64,000 bases of DNA from Pelomonas sp. CA6 (GTDB taxonomy: Bacteria; Pseudomonadota; Gammaproteobacteria; Burkholderiales; Burkholderiaceae_C). The first letter of the stretch is position 1. The number at the start of each line of letters is the position of its first letter. The position numbers were made by a program, and so were the translations under genes. The notes beneath the pieces were generated by a model. The model did no database searches. It was not told the origin of the DNA and was given only the letters and a program-made list of their open reading frames with translations. The DNA is taken from positions 62,001 through 126,000 of the forward strand of contig NZ_JAKZFD010000009.1 in assembly GCF_022549225.1 (NCBI RefSeq), given 5' to 3'. Below are positions 28,634 through 40,703 of this stretch, in pieces.

Positions 28634-30853
28634 ATGCGCGAAGTGCAGCAGGAATTGAAAGCAGTGGCGGCCGGTGTGGCCTGGTTGGTGTCAGGTCTTG
28701 CCGGCGCCCAGACGGCGCCGCAGCCGGCCCCTCAGCCGCCCGCCGTGGCGGCGCTGGACCGGGTCGAGGTGACGGCGCAGCGCCGCGTCGAATCGGTGCA
28801 GGACGTGGGCGTGGCGATCAGCGTGCTGTCGGGCGACGAACTGGCGGCGCGCGGCATCAGCAGCGTCAACAAGCTGCAAAACGAGCTGCCCAGCCTGGAG
28901 ATCGAGCCGGCCTTCGGCAGCGGGCAGCCGCAGTTCCGCATCCGCGGCATCGGCTTCCAGGACTACGGCAGCAACAACGCGTCGGCGGTGGGCCTCTATG
29001 TGGACGAGGTGGCCTTTGGCTTCCCGGTGCAGACCCAGGGCCTGCTGTTTGACCTCGAACGGGTGGAGGTGCTGCGCGGGCCGCAGGGCACGCTGTACGG
29101 CAAGAACACCACCGGCGGCGCGATCAACCTGATCAGCCGCAAGCCGACGCGCAACACCGAGGCCGGCTTTTCGCTGAGCTATGGCTCCCACCAGGCCAAG
29201 TCCGCGCAGGGCTTTGTTTCCGGCGCGCTGGGCGAGAGCCTGCGTGGCCGCCTGTCGCTGGCCACCGAGCAGGGCGGGGCCTGGCAGAGCAACCGCGCGA
29301 CCGGCGAGAAGCTGGGCGACAAAAACATCGTCGCGGTGCGCGGCCAGCTGGAGCTGGACCTGACGCGCGATCTGAAGGCCCACCTGAGCCTGTCGCACAG
29401 CACCGACAAGTCCGACGTCACCGGCCTCTACCTGTTCACGCCGCGGCCCAACTACGGGTATCCGGCCGACACCGACCGGCGCAAGACCGGCTGGGGCCTG
29501 GCCCCCGACTTCGCCGCGCTGGTGGGCGTGAGCCCCGACGCCAAGCCCTCGCGCGACAACAGCGCCACCAATCTGGCGCTGACGCTGAACTGGGAACTCG
29601 GCGACAGCCGGCTCACCAGCATCACCAGCCACCAGAAGTTCGACCGCCGCGAGCTGGGGGATTGGGACGGCACCGCGCTCAACCACTCCGACGTCCACTG
29701 GAAGGACAAGGCCAGCATCACCACCCAGGAGCTGCGCCTGGCCTCCAGCAAGGCGGCCGCGCTGAACTGGGTGGCCGGCGTCTACTACGCCAAGGAAACG
29801 CTGGACGAGGACTGGCACACCGACTTCCGCCGCGACTACGGCCTGATCACGCGCACCCGCTACACGCAGGACGGCAAGACCTGGGCCGTGTTCGGCCAGG
29901 GGGACTATCAGCTGTCGCCGGGGCTGAAGGCGGTCTTCGGGCTGCGCCACGAGAAGGAGCGCCGCAGCGTGCGCGACTTCAGCACCGTGTTCACCAATGT
30001 GCCGGACTCCGGATTGAAGGGCCTGTCCAGCGCGCTGGACAGCCGCAACACCTCCGGCAAGCTGGGGCTGGAGTACCAACTGGAGCGCGGCCAGCTGATC
30101 TACGCGTCGCTGAGCCGGGGCATCAAATCCGGCGGCATCACCGCGCACAACACCTTCGATCCGGCGGCGCTGGGCGCCTTCCAGCCCGAGAAGCTCAACA
30201 GCCTGGAGCTGGGCTACAAGGCCGACCTCAGCCGCTCGCTGCGCCTGAATGCCGCGCTGTTCCACTACGACTACCGCAACCAGCAGTTCCAGGACGTCAC
30301 GACCTCCAACACCGGCGCGCTGGTGGGCAAGATCGTCAACATCCCGCGCTCCAGCGTGGACGGCGGCGAGCTGGAGCTGCAATGGCGCCCGCTGGTCGGC
30401 CTGACCCTGGGCCAGTCGCTGGGCTACAAGCATGCCCGCTTCAAGGAGTTCAAGTCGGTGCTGCTGGGCGACCTCTCCGGGCACGACCAGTTCCTGCCCA
30501 AGCTCAGCTATGGCGGCAGCATCGCCTACGCCTGGAGCGGCCAGGGCTATGAGTTCAAGCTGGCCGGCGACTACAGCTACCGCAGCAAGTACGCGTCCTG
30601 GCTGAACCGGCTCAGCGTCGATGGCGGCAACACCTACGACATCCCCGCCTACTGGCTGGCCAATGCGCGCGTCGAGATCGCCAAATCGGGCGCGCCCTGG
30701 CAGCTGACGCTGGCGGTGCAGAACCTGTTCGACAAGCACTATGACCTGACGCGCAACTTCTTCGGCAACCGGCCCGGCACCAAGGACGACCTCAACGTTG
30801 CCGCCGCTGGCCAGCCGCGCAGCCTCAGCGTCACGCTGGGCTACAACTACTGA
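28634..30853 (+). CDS. TonB-dependent outer-membrane receptor
   Basis: A 739-residue receptor: signal peptide (about 1-26, ending SGLAGAQ), TonB box-like VEVTAQRR, plug domain with IRGIGFQDYG and VEVLRGPQGTLYGKNTTGGAINLIS (about 45-165), then a 22-strand barrel ending in an aromatic residue (GYNY). The plug sequence is of the class that often imports carbohydrates, peptides or aromatics rather than classic siderophores. No FecI/FecR pair adjoins it. Together with the peptide ABC genes downstream it probably carries a peptide-like substrate. ATG 28634 is used; an in-frame TTG at 28622 and the poor ribosome site leave the start unsure. Confidence 0.92.
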   Translation: MREVQQELKAVAAGVAWLVSGLAGAQTAPQPAPQPPAVAALDRVEVTAQRRVESVQDVGVAISVLSGDELAARGISSVNKLQNELPSLEIEPAFGSGQPQFRIRGIGFQDYGSNNASAVGLYVDEVAFGFPVQTQGLLFDLERVEVLRGPQGTLYGKNTTGGAINLISRKPTRNTEAGFSLSYGSHQAKSAQGFVSGALGESLRGRLSLATEQGGAWQSNRATGEKLGDKNIVAVRGQLELDLTRDLKAHLSLSHSTDKSDVTGLYLFTPRPNYGYPADTDRRKTGWGLAPDFAALVGVSPDAKPSRDNSATNLALTLNWELGDSRLTSITSHQKFDRRELGDWDGTALNHSDVHWKDKASITTQELRLASSKAAALNWVAGVYYAKETLDEDWHTDFRRDYGLITRTRYTQDGKTWAVFGQGDYQLSPGLKAVFGLRHEKERRSVRDFSTVFTNVPDSGLKGLSSALDSRNTSGKLGLEYQLERGQLIYASLSRGIKSGGITAHNTFDPAALGAFQPEKLNSLELGYKADLSRSLRLNAALFHYDYRNQQFQDVTTSNTGALVGKIVNIPRSSVDGGELELQWRPLVGLTLGQSLGYKHARFKEFKSVLLGDLSGHDQFLPKLSYGGSIAYAWSGQGYEFKLAGDYSYRSKYASWLNRLSVDGGNTYDIPAYWLANARVEIAKSGAPWQLTLAVQNLFDKHYDLTRNFFGNRPGTKDDLNVAAAGQPRSLSVTLGYNY

Positions 30854-30870
30854 GCCCGGAGCGCCGCGCC

Positions 30871-32235
30871 ATGAGCCAGGACGATCTGGGCAACCCCCTT
30901 CGCAGCCGCTCGCCCGAGGTGGTCGCCGGGCTGAACGATTTCGTCGGCGGCTTCCTCGCCTACGAGACGCGCGCCGAGGCCATCCTCGCGCTGGCCGACG
31001 CGCACCCCGACGAGCCACTGGCGAATGCCTATGCCGGCTGCCTGTGGATGTTCCTCGAGTCTCCGGAAGGACCGGTGCGCGCGCGCCACTACTTCGCGCG
31101 CGCCAAAGCCGCGGCTGCGGAAGGTGCCGCGGAAGAGGCGGAGCCGGCGGCCTGGCGCGAGCGCCAGCACCTGCGCCTGCTGCAGGCCTGGATCGACGGC
31201 GAGCTGCCTGAGGTGGAGGCGCTGGCCGAGGCCCTCAGCGAGCGCTTCCCGCGCGACCTTTTCATCGTCAAGCTGCGGCAATACCTGGCATTCAACCGTG
31301 GCGACTCGCCGGCCATGTTGCGCGCGATCCTGACGGTGCTGCCGGACAACCAGGAGCAGGCGCATGCCCACGGCATGGCGGCCTTCGCCTATGAGCAATG
31401 CCACCGGCTGGACCAGGCCGAGGCCGCCGCGCGCCGCGCGCTCGCGCTGCAGCGCAAGGAACCCTGGGCGCAGCACGCGCTGGCCCATGTGCTGCTGACG
31501 CAGGGGCGTGTCGAGGAGGGGCTGGCCTTCCTGGAATCGGTGCGCGACAGCTGGGTCGGGCTGAACTCCTTCATGCACACCCATCTGTGGTGGCATCTGG
31601 CGCTGTTCCTGCTCGCCCGCGACCGCGTGCCCGAGGTGCTGGCCCTCTACGACCGCGAGGTCTGGGGCATTTCCAAGAGCTACTCGCAGGACCAGATCGG
31701 CGCCGTGCAGCTGCTGGCGCGGCTGGAATGGGCGGGCGTGGATGTCGGCGAGCGCTGGCAGGACCTGGCCGACCACATCGCCGCGCGCGGCGAGGACACG
31801 GTGGAACCCTTCTTGAGCTTGCTCTACCTGTACGGGCTGGCGCGCGCCGGCCGGCCGCAGGCCGATGCGCTGCGGGCGGCCATCGAAGCCCGGGCGGGGC
31901 AGGCACCGGCGCACAGCCGCGAGGCTTGGGCCGAGGTCGCGGTGCCGGCCGCGCAAGGCCTGTTGGCACTGGCGCGCGGCGCGCACGACGAGGCCCGCAA
32001 ACGCCTGGCCCAGGCGCTGCCGGGCCTGCCGGCCATCGGCGGCAGCCACGCGCAGCGCGATCTCTTTCACCTGCTGCAACTGCAGGCCGAGCTGGGCGCC
32101 GGGCAGCTGCTGCCGGTGCAGCAGGCGCTGGAGGCGCGCCGCCGTGTCGATCCTCGGGACGCGCCGGTCCGGCGCGTGCTGGCTCGGGTCTATGCCGGAC
32201 TGGGCCTGCCGCAGCTGGCGGATCGGGAGGCGTGA
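30871..32235 (+). CDS. TPR protein, TTC38-like
   Basis: A 454-residue soluble helical-repeat protein resembling tetratricopeptide repeat protein 38. It begins RSPEVVAGLNDFVGGFLAYETRA and contains the family-typical NSFMHTHLWWHLALFLL around residue 230. No signal peptide, so cytoplasmic. The biochemical role of the family is not established. GGAG precedes the start by 9 bases. It lies 17 bp after the TonB receptor and 2 bp before the ABC genes, so it belongs to the same operon and may serve the peptide uptake route. Confidence 0.85.
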   Translation: MSQDDLGNPLRSRSPEVVAGLNDFVGGFLAYETRAEAILALADAHPDEPLANAYAGCLWMFLESPEGPVRARHYFARAKAAAAEGAAEEAEPAAWRERQHLRLLQAWIDGELPEVEALAEALSERFPRDLFIVKLRQYLAFNRGDSPAMLRAILTVLPDNQEQAHAHGMAAFAYEQCHRLDQAEAAARRALALQRKEPWAQHALAHVLLTQGRVEEGLAFLESVRDSWVGLNSFMHTHLWWHLALFLLARDRVPEVLALYDREVWGISKSYSQDQIGAVQLLARLEWAGVDVGERWQDLADHIAARGEDTVEPFLSLLYLYGLARAGRPQADALRAAIEARAGQAPAHSREAWAEVAVPAAQGLLALARGAHDEARKRLAQALPGLPAIGGSHAQRDLFHLLQLQAELGAGQLLPVQQALEARRRVDPRDAPVRRVLARVYAGLGLPQLADREA

Positions 32236-32237
32236 GC

Positions 32238-34844
32238 ATGGCGGACCTGCCCCTCGGCGCGGCTTGGCGCCGGTCCTGGCTATGGCCCTGGCTGGCGCTG
32301 GCGGCCTTGTTGCTGGCGCCGGGCGTGGCGCCCGCGGCGGAGCGGATCGGCGAAGCCGGCCTGCGCGTCGCGCTGCAGCTGGAGCCGCCCATCCTGGACC
32401 CCACGGCGGGCGCGGCGGCGCCGATCAACGAGATCGTCCACGGCAATCTGTTCGAGGGGCTGCTGGGGATGGGCGAGGACGGCGAACCCCGGCCGCGCCT
32501 GGCGTTGGACTGGGACGTGGCGCCGGACGGCCTCAGCTACCACTTCCGGCTGCGCCCCGGCGTGCGCTTCCACGACGGCACGCCCTTCGACGCCGAGGTG
32601 GCGCGCTTCGCGCTGGAGCGGGCGAGGGCGCCGGGTTCGCTCAACCCGCAGCGCGCCGCGCTCGATGCCATCGCGCGCATCGAGGTGCTGGACCCGCTGC
32701 GGCTGCGCCTCGTGCTCAAGCGGCGCGCGGGCGGTTTGCTGCAGACCCTGGCCAGCGGCGCGCTGGTGATGGTGGCGCCGGCCAGCGCCGACGGCAACAA
32801 GACCGCGCCGGTGGGCACCGGGCCCTTCCGCTTCGCCGCGTGGCGGCGCGGCGAAGCGGTGGAGCTGCGCCGCCATGAGGGCTATTGGGGTGGCCCGGCC
32901 GCGCTGGCCTGGCTGCGCTACCGCTTCATCGCCGACCCCTCCGCGGCCTACGCGGCGCTGATGGCCGGCGATGTCGACCTGTTTTCCAATTTCCCGGCGC
33001 CAGAGAACCTGGCGCAGTTCAAGGCCGATCCGCGCTTTGTGGTCAGCGCCGGCAGCAGCGAAGGCGAGACCCTGCTGGTGTTCAACCAGCGGCGCGCGCC
33101 GCTGGACCAGCGTCTGGTGCGCCGCGCGCTGAGCCATGCCATTGACCGGCGGGCGCTGATCGACGGCGCGATGTTCGGCTATGGCATCCCCATAGGCAGC
33201 CACTTCCCGCCCGGCCATGCGGCCTATGTGGACCTGACCGCGGCCTCGGCCCACGACCCCGAGCGGGCGCGCGCGCTGCTGGCCGAGGCCGGCCTGGCAC
33301 AGGGCTTCGCGCTGCAGCTCAAGCTGCCACCGACGCCCTACGCGCGCCGCGGCGGCGAGATCATCGCGGCGCAGCTGGCGCGCGTCGGCGTGCGTGTGCA
33401 GTTGCAGAACCTCGAATGGTCGCAATGGATGGACCAGGTGTTCACGCGCCATGACTTCGATCTGTCGCTGGTCGTGCACGCCGAGCCGCAGGACTACGAC
33501 ATCTACGGCCGCGACGACTATTACTTCGGCTACCGCAGCCCGGCCTTCAAGTCCTTGCTGGCCCAGCTGGACGAGCACAGCGACAGCGCCAGCCGGCGCG
33601 AGCTGCTGCAGGCCCTGCAGCGCCAGCTCAGTGACGACGCGGCCAATGGCTTCCTGTTCCAGTACCCGCGCCTGCTGGTGCGCAAGACCGGGTTGCAGGG
33701 GCTGCGCTTCAACGCCAGCGGCAGCATCGAGCTGGGTGCCGCGCAGTGGGAGGCCTCGGCCGCCGCGTCCGCGCGCGGTCCGGCGGGCGGGCCCGGCAGC
33801 GCCTGGCGCGAGCCGCTGGCAAACGCGCTGCTGGCCGCGCTGGCGCTGGGCGCGGCGCTGCTCGCGCTGGGGCTGCTGCGACGCGCCGGTGTGGGCTGGC
33901 TGCTGCGGCGCCTGCCCAGCCTGCTGCTGACGCTGGCGCTGTCCAGCGCGCTGGTCTTCGCGCTGGTGCAGCTGGCCCCGGGCGACCCCGCGCGCTACAT
34001 GCTGGGGCTGAATGCCGAGGACCAGGCCGTGGCCGCGCTGCGCGAGCAGCTCGGTCTGGCGGCGCCCGCGCTGCAACGCTATGGCCAATGGCTGACGGGC
34101 CTGCTGGGCGGCGATTTCGGTCAGAGCTACACCTACCGCGTGCCGGTCGGCGAATTGGTGCGGGAGCGGCTGCAGGTGTCGCTGCCGCTGACCGGCTATG
34201 CGCTGGCCCTGGCGCTGATGCTGGCCCTGCCGGTCGGCCTGATGGCGGCGCACGCGCGCGGCGGCCGCCTGGACGCGCTGCTGAGCGGCCTGACGCAGCT
34301 GGGCATCGCGCTGCCCAGCTTCTGGCTGGGCCTGCTGCTGGTGCTGGTGTTCGCGGTGGGCCTGCGCTGGGTGCCGGCGGGCGGCTTCGCCGGCTGGGAC
34401 CAGGGGCTGTGGCCCGGTCTGGCCTCGCTGACGCTGCCGGCGCTCGCGCTGGCGTTGCCGCAGGCCGCCATCCTGTCGCGCGTGCTGCGCGGCGCGCTGA
34501 TCGAGGTGCTGCACGAGGACTACCTGCGCACCGCGCGGGCCAAGGGTGTGGGCGCCTGGCGCGCGCTCTGGCGGCATGCATTGCCGAACGCGCTCATTCC
34601 GGTGCTGACCGTGCTGGGCATGCAGTGTGCCTTCCTGCTCGCGGGGGCCGTGATCATCGAGAACCTGTTCTTCCTGCCCGGGCTCGGTCGCCTGCTCTTC
34701 CAGGGCGTGGTGCAGCGCGACCTGATCCTGGTGCAGGGCGTGGTGATGCTGCTGGTGGCGGCCGTGGTGCTGGTGTCCTTCGTCGTCGAGCTGGCCTATC
34801 GCGCGGCCGATCCGCGTCTGGCGTCCCAGGGAGGCCGGCCATGA
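32238..34844 (+). CDS. Fused peptide ABC transporter binding protein-permease (DppA-DppB-like fusion)
   Basis: One 868-residue protein holding two normally separate subunits. Residues 1-34 are a signal peptide (WPWLALAALLLAPGVAPAAE). About 35-510 is a family 5 (Dpp/Opp) binding protein with LEPPILDPTAGAAAPINEI, YHFRLRPGVRFHDGTPF and a C-terminal RKTGLQGLRF. An added helix follows (ANALLAALALGAALLALGLL, about 528-547), then a complete DppB-type permease (about 552-868) with LAPGDPARYMLG and the ATPase-docking loop RTARAKGVGAWRALWRHALP. The added helix returns the chain to the cytoplasm, so the permease starts on its normal side. GGAGG lies 7 bases before ATG 32238. Confidence 0.93.
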   Translation: MADLPLGAAWRRSWLWPWLALAALLLAPGVAPAAERIGEAGLRVALQLEPPILDPTAGAAAPINEIVHGNLFEGLLGMGEDGEPRPRLALDWDVAPDGLSYHFRLRPGVRFHDGTPFDAEVARFALERARAPGSLNPQRAALDAIARIEVLDPLRLRLVLKRRAGGLLQTLASGALVMVAPASADGNKTAPVGTGPFRFAAWRRGEAVELRRHEGYWGGPAALAWLRYRFIADPSAAYAALMAGDVDLFSNFPAPENLAQFKADPRFVVSAGSSEGETLLVFNQRRAPLDQRLVRRALSHAIDRRALIDGAMFGYGIPIGSHFPPGHAAYVDLTAASAHDPERARALLAEAGLAQGFALQLKLPPTPYARRGGEIIAAQLARVGVRVQLQNLEWSQWMDQVFTRHDFDLSLVVHAEPQDYDIYGRDDYYFGYRSPAFKSLLAQLDEHSDSASRRELLQALQRQLSDDAANGFLFQYPRLLVRKTGLQGLRFNASGSIELGAAQWEASAAASARGPAGGPGSAWREPLANALLAALALGAALLALGLLRRAGVGWLLRRLPSLLLTLALSSALVFALVQLAPGDPARYMLGLNAEDQAVAALREQLGLAAPALQRYGQWLTGLLGGDFGQSYTYRVPVGELVRERLQVSLPLTGYALALALMLALPVGLMAAHARGGRLDALLSGLTQLGIALPSFWLGLLLVLVFAVGLRWVPAGGFAGWDQGLWPGLASLTLPALALALPQAAILSRVLRGALIEVLHEDYLRTARAKGVGAWRALWRHALPNALIPVLTVLGMQCAFLLAGAVIIENLFFLPGLGRLLFQGVVQRDLILVQGVVMLLVAAVVLVSFVVELAYRAADPRLASQGGRP

Positions 34845-35667
34845 GCGCGGCGCGTCGCCCCGACGGACGCCTGGCCCTGGGGCTGACGCTGAGCCTGGGC
34901 CTGCTCGCGCTGGCGCTGCTGTCGCAGTTCTGGACGCCGTGGAGCACCACCGAGCTGGCCGTCGCCGATCGTCTGCGGCCGCCCAGCCCCAGCCACTGGC
35001 TGGGCACCGACCACCTGGGCCGCGACCTGCTGTCCCTGCTGATGCAGGGCGCGGCCACCTCGCTGGGCGTGGCGCTTGCGGCGGTGGCGGGCGGCGCGCT
35101 GGCCGGCGTGCCGCTGGGCCTGTGGGCGGCGGCGCGCGGCGGCTGGGTGGACGAGCTGATCATGCGCGCCAACGACCTGGTCTTCGCCTTCCCGTCGCTG
35201 CTGCTGGCCATCCTGACCACGACCTGGCTGGGCCCGGGCGCGCTCAACGCCATCCTGGCGATCGCGGTGTTCAACGTGCCGGTCTTCGCACGCGTGACGC
35301 GCGGCGGCGCCTTGGCGCTGGGGTCGCGCGAGTTCCTGCTCGCGGCGCGCGTCGCCGGCAAGGGGGCGCTGCGCATCTCGCTGGAACATGTGCTGCCCAA
35401 TCTGGCCGGCTTGCTGCTGGTTCAGCTGAGCGTGCAGCTCTCCATGGGTCTGCTGGCCGAGACCGGCCTGTCCTACATGGGCCTGGGTGCGCAGCCGCCG
35501 CAGCCCAGCTGGGGGCGCATGCTGGCCGACGCCCAGACCCTCAGCGCGCTGGCCCCGACGCTGGCCCTCTTTCCCGGCCTGGCCATCGTGCTCGCGGTGC
35601 TGGGCTTCAACCTGCTGGGCGACGGTCTGCGCGACCGCTTCGACCCGCGCCGCCAGGAGACTCGCGC

Positions 35668-35671
<4 letters not shown>
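34841..35671 (+). CDS. Peptide ABC transporter permease (DppC-like)
   Basis: A 276-residue second permease subunit. N-terminal helix LALGLTLSLGLLALALLSQF, then the DppC-typical PSPSHWLGTDHLGRDLLS loop, further helices and the ATPase-docking loop in EFLLAARVAGKGALRISLEHVLP; it ends GFNLLGDGLRDRFDPR. Start overlaps the stop of the fusion gene (ATGA), and its own stop overlaps the ATPase start, so the three are tightly coupled. Confidence 0.95.
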
Positions 35672-37356
<1,685 letters not shown>

Positions 37357-38379
37357 AGCCCGCCCAGGTAGACGGCGCGCGCGATCGCACGCGCCAGGCA
37401 GTCGGCCGCGGCCGAGCCCAGGCGGCCCACCAGGACCTGGCGGGCGGCGCCGCTGCCGGCCGGCCGCTGGCCGCCGGCAACGGCGAACACGGTGTCGCCG
37501 TCGAAGGGTGTGTGGGCTGGACGCACCGCGCGCGCCATGCCGTCCTGCGCCATCATCGCGACGCGCTTGCATTCGGCGCTGCTGAGGTCGGCATTGCAGG
37601 CCACCACGGCCAGCGTGGTGTTGGCGCCGGGCTGGCTGCGCCCCAGCGCGGCGAGGCGCGACTGATCTGGCACCGGCTCGCTGATCGCGCCCTGGTCGGG
37701 CGCGGGACGCTGGCCGCCGAACTCGCCGTCGATCTCGAAGGGCCAGGCCCAGAAGGTGCGGCCGTCGGGCATCAGGGCCGAGCCGATGGGATTGGCGGCG
37801 ACCAGCGCGCCGACGACCAGGCCGTCCTCCAGCGCGATCGAGGCCGAGCCCAGGCCCCCGGGCAGGAGCCCGGCCATCGCGCCGCGGCCGGCGCCGACGC
37901 GACCGAGCGGGAACTCGCGCGCCGCGGCTTCCACCGCGTCGATGCCCAGGCGCCGGTAGGGGGGCTCCAGCCCCCATTGCTTGTCGCCGCCGTTGGCCAG
38001 GTCGTGCAGCACCGCGGCCGGCACCAGCGGGATCGCGGGGGCGCCGGGCTTGAGGCGCAAGCCCTGGCCGCGCGCGGACAGCGCCGCGGTGACGCCATCG
38101 GCGGCGCCCAGGCCGAACACCGAGCCGCCGGCCAGCACGATGGCGTGGGCCTTGCCGACCAGGTTCTCGGGGGCGAGTGCCTCGGTCTCGCGCGAGCCGG
38201 GCCCGCCGCCGCGCACATCGACGCTGGCGGGCCAGAAGCCCTCCATCAGCAGCACGGTGACGCCGCTGCGTGCCGCGTCGTCGGTGGCATGGCCGACGCG
38301 CAGGCCGGGCACGTCGGTGATCAGGTTCAGGGGACCGGGACGGGGCAGGGTCATGGCGATGGACTGCAGAGGCGCGCGC

Positions 38380-39696
38380 TCAGGCGAGACGGCGCAGGAT
38401 GGCGGCCAGGATGGCGGTGATCTGCTCGATCTGCGCGGGCTCGACGATCAGCGGCGGCGACAGCGCAAGCGTGTCGCCAGTGACGCGCAGCAGCAGGCCG
38501 GCGTCCCAGGCGGCGCAGAACACCTCGTAGCCGCGCCGGCCGGGTTCGCCCGGACGCGGCGCCAGCTCGATGGCGCCGACCAGGCCGAGGTTGCGGATGT
38601 CTTGCACATGGGGCAGCTCGCGCAGCCCATGCAGCGCCTGCTCCAGCACCGGCTCGAGCACGCGGCCGCGCGTCAGCAGCGCCCCTTCGGCATAGGCGTC
38701 CAAGGTGCCCAGCGCCGCCGCGCAGGCCAGCGGGTGGGCCGAATAGGTGTAGCCGTGCGCGAACTCGATGGCCGAGGTCGGCCCCTGCATGAAGGTGTCG
38801 TGGATGGCGCCGCGCACCAGCACCGCGCCCATGGGCACGGCGCCGTTGCTGATGCCCTTGGCCACGGTGATCAGGTCCGGCGTGACGCCGAAGCGCTGGG
38901 CGGCGAAGGGCTCGCCCAGACGGCCGAAGCCCGTGATGACCTCGTCGAAGATCAGCAGGATGCCGTGGCGGTCGCAGATTTCGCGCAGGCGTTGCAGATA
39001 GCCCAGCGGCGGCAGCAGCACGCCGGTGGACCCCGCCATGGGTTCGACGATCACCGCGGCGATGGTGGAGGCGTCGTGCAGCGCGACCAGGCGCTCCAGG
39101 TCGTCGGCCAGCTCGGCCCCATGGCGGGGCTGGCCGCGCGTGAAGGCGTTGCGCGCCGGGTCGTGCGTGTGGCGCAGATGGTCCACGCCGGGTAGCAGCG
39201 GTCCGAAGGGCTTGCGGTTGCCCACGATGCCGCCGACCGACACGCCGCCGAAGTTCACGCCGTGATAGCCGCGCTCGCGCCCGATCAGCCGGGTGCGCGA
39301 CCCCTCGCCGCGCAGGCGGTGGTAGGCCAGCGCGATCTTCAGCGCGGTGTCCACCGACTCGGAGCCGGAGTTGGTGAAGAAGACCTGATCCAGCCCGGCC
39401 GGGGCGATGCCGACCAGGCGGCGCGCCAGCTCGAAAGCCTTGGGGTGAGCGACCTGGAAGGGCGGCGCGAAATCCAGCTCCGCGGCCTGCTGCTGGATCG
39501 CGCGCACCACGTGCGGGTTGGCATGCCCGGCGTTGACGCACCACAGCCCGGCAGCGGCGTCGAGGAGCTGGTGCCCCTCCGGCGTCCAGTAATGCATGCC
39601 TTGGGCGCGCGCCAGCAGGCGCGGCGCGGCCTTGAACTGTCGGTTGGCGGTGAAGGGCAGCCAGAAGGCGGCCAGCGATTCGGGAGGCTGTGACAT
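38380..39696 (-). CDS. Omega-amino acid (beta-alanine)-pyruvate aminotransferase, class III
   Basis: A 438-residue class III PLP aminotransferase. The N-terminal FWLPFTANRQFKAAPRLL and GLWCVNAGHANP are typical of beta-alanine-pyruvate transaminases. Cofactor residues are D251 (LLIFDEVITGFGR) and PLP lysine K280 (ITVAKGISNGAVPMG). It moves the amino group of a terminal or beta-amino acid to pyruvate, giving for example malonate semialdehyde from beta-alanine. I start at MSQPPESL; an in-frame TTG at 39744 would add 16 residues unlike the family. Same strand and close spacing link it with the P1 peptidase and the hydrolase. Confidence 0.92.
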   Translation of the reverse strand: MSQPPESLAAFWLPFTANRQFKAAPRLLARAQGMHYWTPEGHQLLDAAAGLWCVNAGHANPHVVRAIQQQAAELDFAPPFQVAHPKAFELARRLVGIAPAGLDQVFFTNSGSESVDTALKIALAYHRLRGEGSRTRLIGRERGYHGVNFGGVSVGGIVGNRKPFGPLLPGVDHLRHTHDPARNAFTRGQPRHGAELADDLERLVALHDASTIAAVIVEPMAGSTGVLLPPLGYLQRLREICDRHGILLIFDEVITGFGRLGEPFAAQRFGVTPDLITVAKGISNGAVPMGAVLVRGAIHDTFMQGPTSAIEFAHGYTYSAHPLACAAALGTLDAYAEGALLTRGRVLEPVLEQALHGLRELPHVQDIRNLGLVGAIELAPRPGEPGRRGYEVFCAAWDAGLLLRVTGDTLALSPPLIVEPAQIEQITAILAAILRRLA

Positions 39697-39740
39697 GGCT
39701 GAGGCGAGAGAGGGGAAACGGGAGGAGGGGTGGGCAGGCT

Positions 39741-40703
39741 TCAAGGCAGCGTGGCCAGGAAGTCGGCCAGGTCTGCGGCCGAGCGCGCCGGGATCTCGCG
39801 CTGCGGCAGGTGGCCGGCGTCGGCATAGGTGATCAGCCGCGCGCCCGGGATGGCGGCGGCGAAGCGGCGGCCGTTGTCGACCGGGATCAGCGGGTCATGC
39901 TCGCCGTGCAGCACCAGCGTGGGCTGCGCGATGGCGGCGAGCTTCTCCTCGGTGGCCTGTGCATGACTGCCCGGCGGCGTGGCCATGAGGATGGCGCGGT
40001 GGCCGGGATAGAGCTGGTAGTCGGCCCAGCGCCGCACCAGCGCGTCGGTGATCAGGCCGGGGTCGTGGACCTGGGCCTTCAGCCCTTGGACGATCAGCGG
40101 TTTGTTGTCGATGCGCGTGAGCACCCAGCGCCCGATGGGGTGCTGCAGCGCTCGAAAGGCCAGCGAGGGGCTCTGGCCCTGGGTGTTGGCGGGCCAGCCC
40201 GCCGCCGCGACCAGCACCAGCGCGCGCAGGCGCTCGGGCGCGGCCAGCGCGACCTTCCAGGCCACGCCGCCCCCCATGGAGTTGCCGACGAGCACGAAGG
40301 GCGGCAGCCGCAGCGCCGCGGCGACGTCGACCACCAGCGCGGCGAGCGCGTCCGCGTCCAGCAGATAGCCCGGCGGCGCGGCGCTCAGGCCATGCCCCGG
40401 CAGGTCCAGGCTGAGGACGCGGTAGCGGTCGCTCAGCAGCTTCGCCCAGGCCTCCCAGGTGGCGTGCGAGTCGCCATAGCCATGCAACAGCAGGATCACC
40501 GGGCGTGAGGGATCGCCCTGGTCGCGGTAGTGCAGGCGCAGGCCGCCGTGCAGCGCCACGAAGCGCGAGTCGGTGCTCAGGTATTGGCGCTCCAGCTCGG
40601 CGGCCGGGCGGTCGGGCGCGCGCAGCCACAGCCAGGCCGCCACGAGGGCGACCAGCAAGAGCAGGACGAGGAGGGCGAGGGCGTGGACCAGGATCTTCAG
40701 CAT
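39741..40703 (-). CDS. Membrane-anchored alpha/beta hydrolase
   Basis: A 320-residue alpha/beta-fold hydrolase with an N-terminal membrane helix (LALLVLLLLVALVAAWLWLR). The oxyanion motif HGYGDSHATW, nucleophile elbow GNSMGGG, acid in HGEHDPLIP and the catalytic His in AGHLPQRE make a complete triad. Probably anchored to the inner membrane with the enzyme domain outside or inside depending on helix orientation; the short basic-poor N-terminus gives no strong cue. Substrate unknown. Its stop lies 44 bp before the aminotransferase start. Confidence 0.88.
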   Translation of the reverse strand: MLKILVHALALLVLLLLVALVAAWLWLRAPDRPAAELERQYLSTDSRFVALHGGLRLHYRDQGDPSRPVILLLHGYGDSHATWEAWAKLLSDRYRVLSLDLPGHGLSAAPPGYLLDADALAALVVDVAAALRLPPFVLVGNSMGGGVAWKVALAAPERLRALVLVAAAGWPANTQGQSPSLAFRALQHPIGRWVLTRIDNKPLIVQGLKAQVHDPGLITDALVRRWADYQLYPGHRAILMATPPGSHAQATEEKLAAIAQPTLVLHGEHDPLIPVDNGRRFAAAIPGARLITYADAGHLPQREIPARSAADLADFLATLP

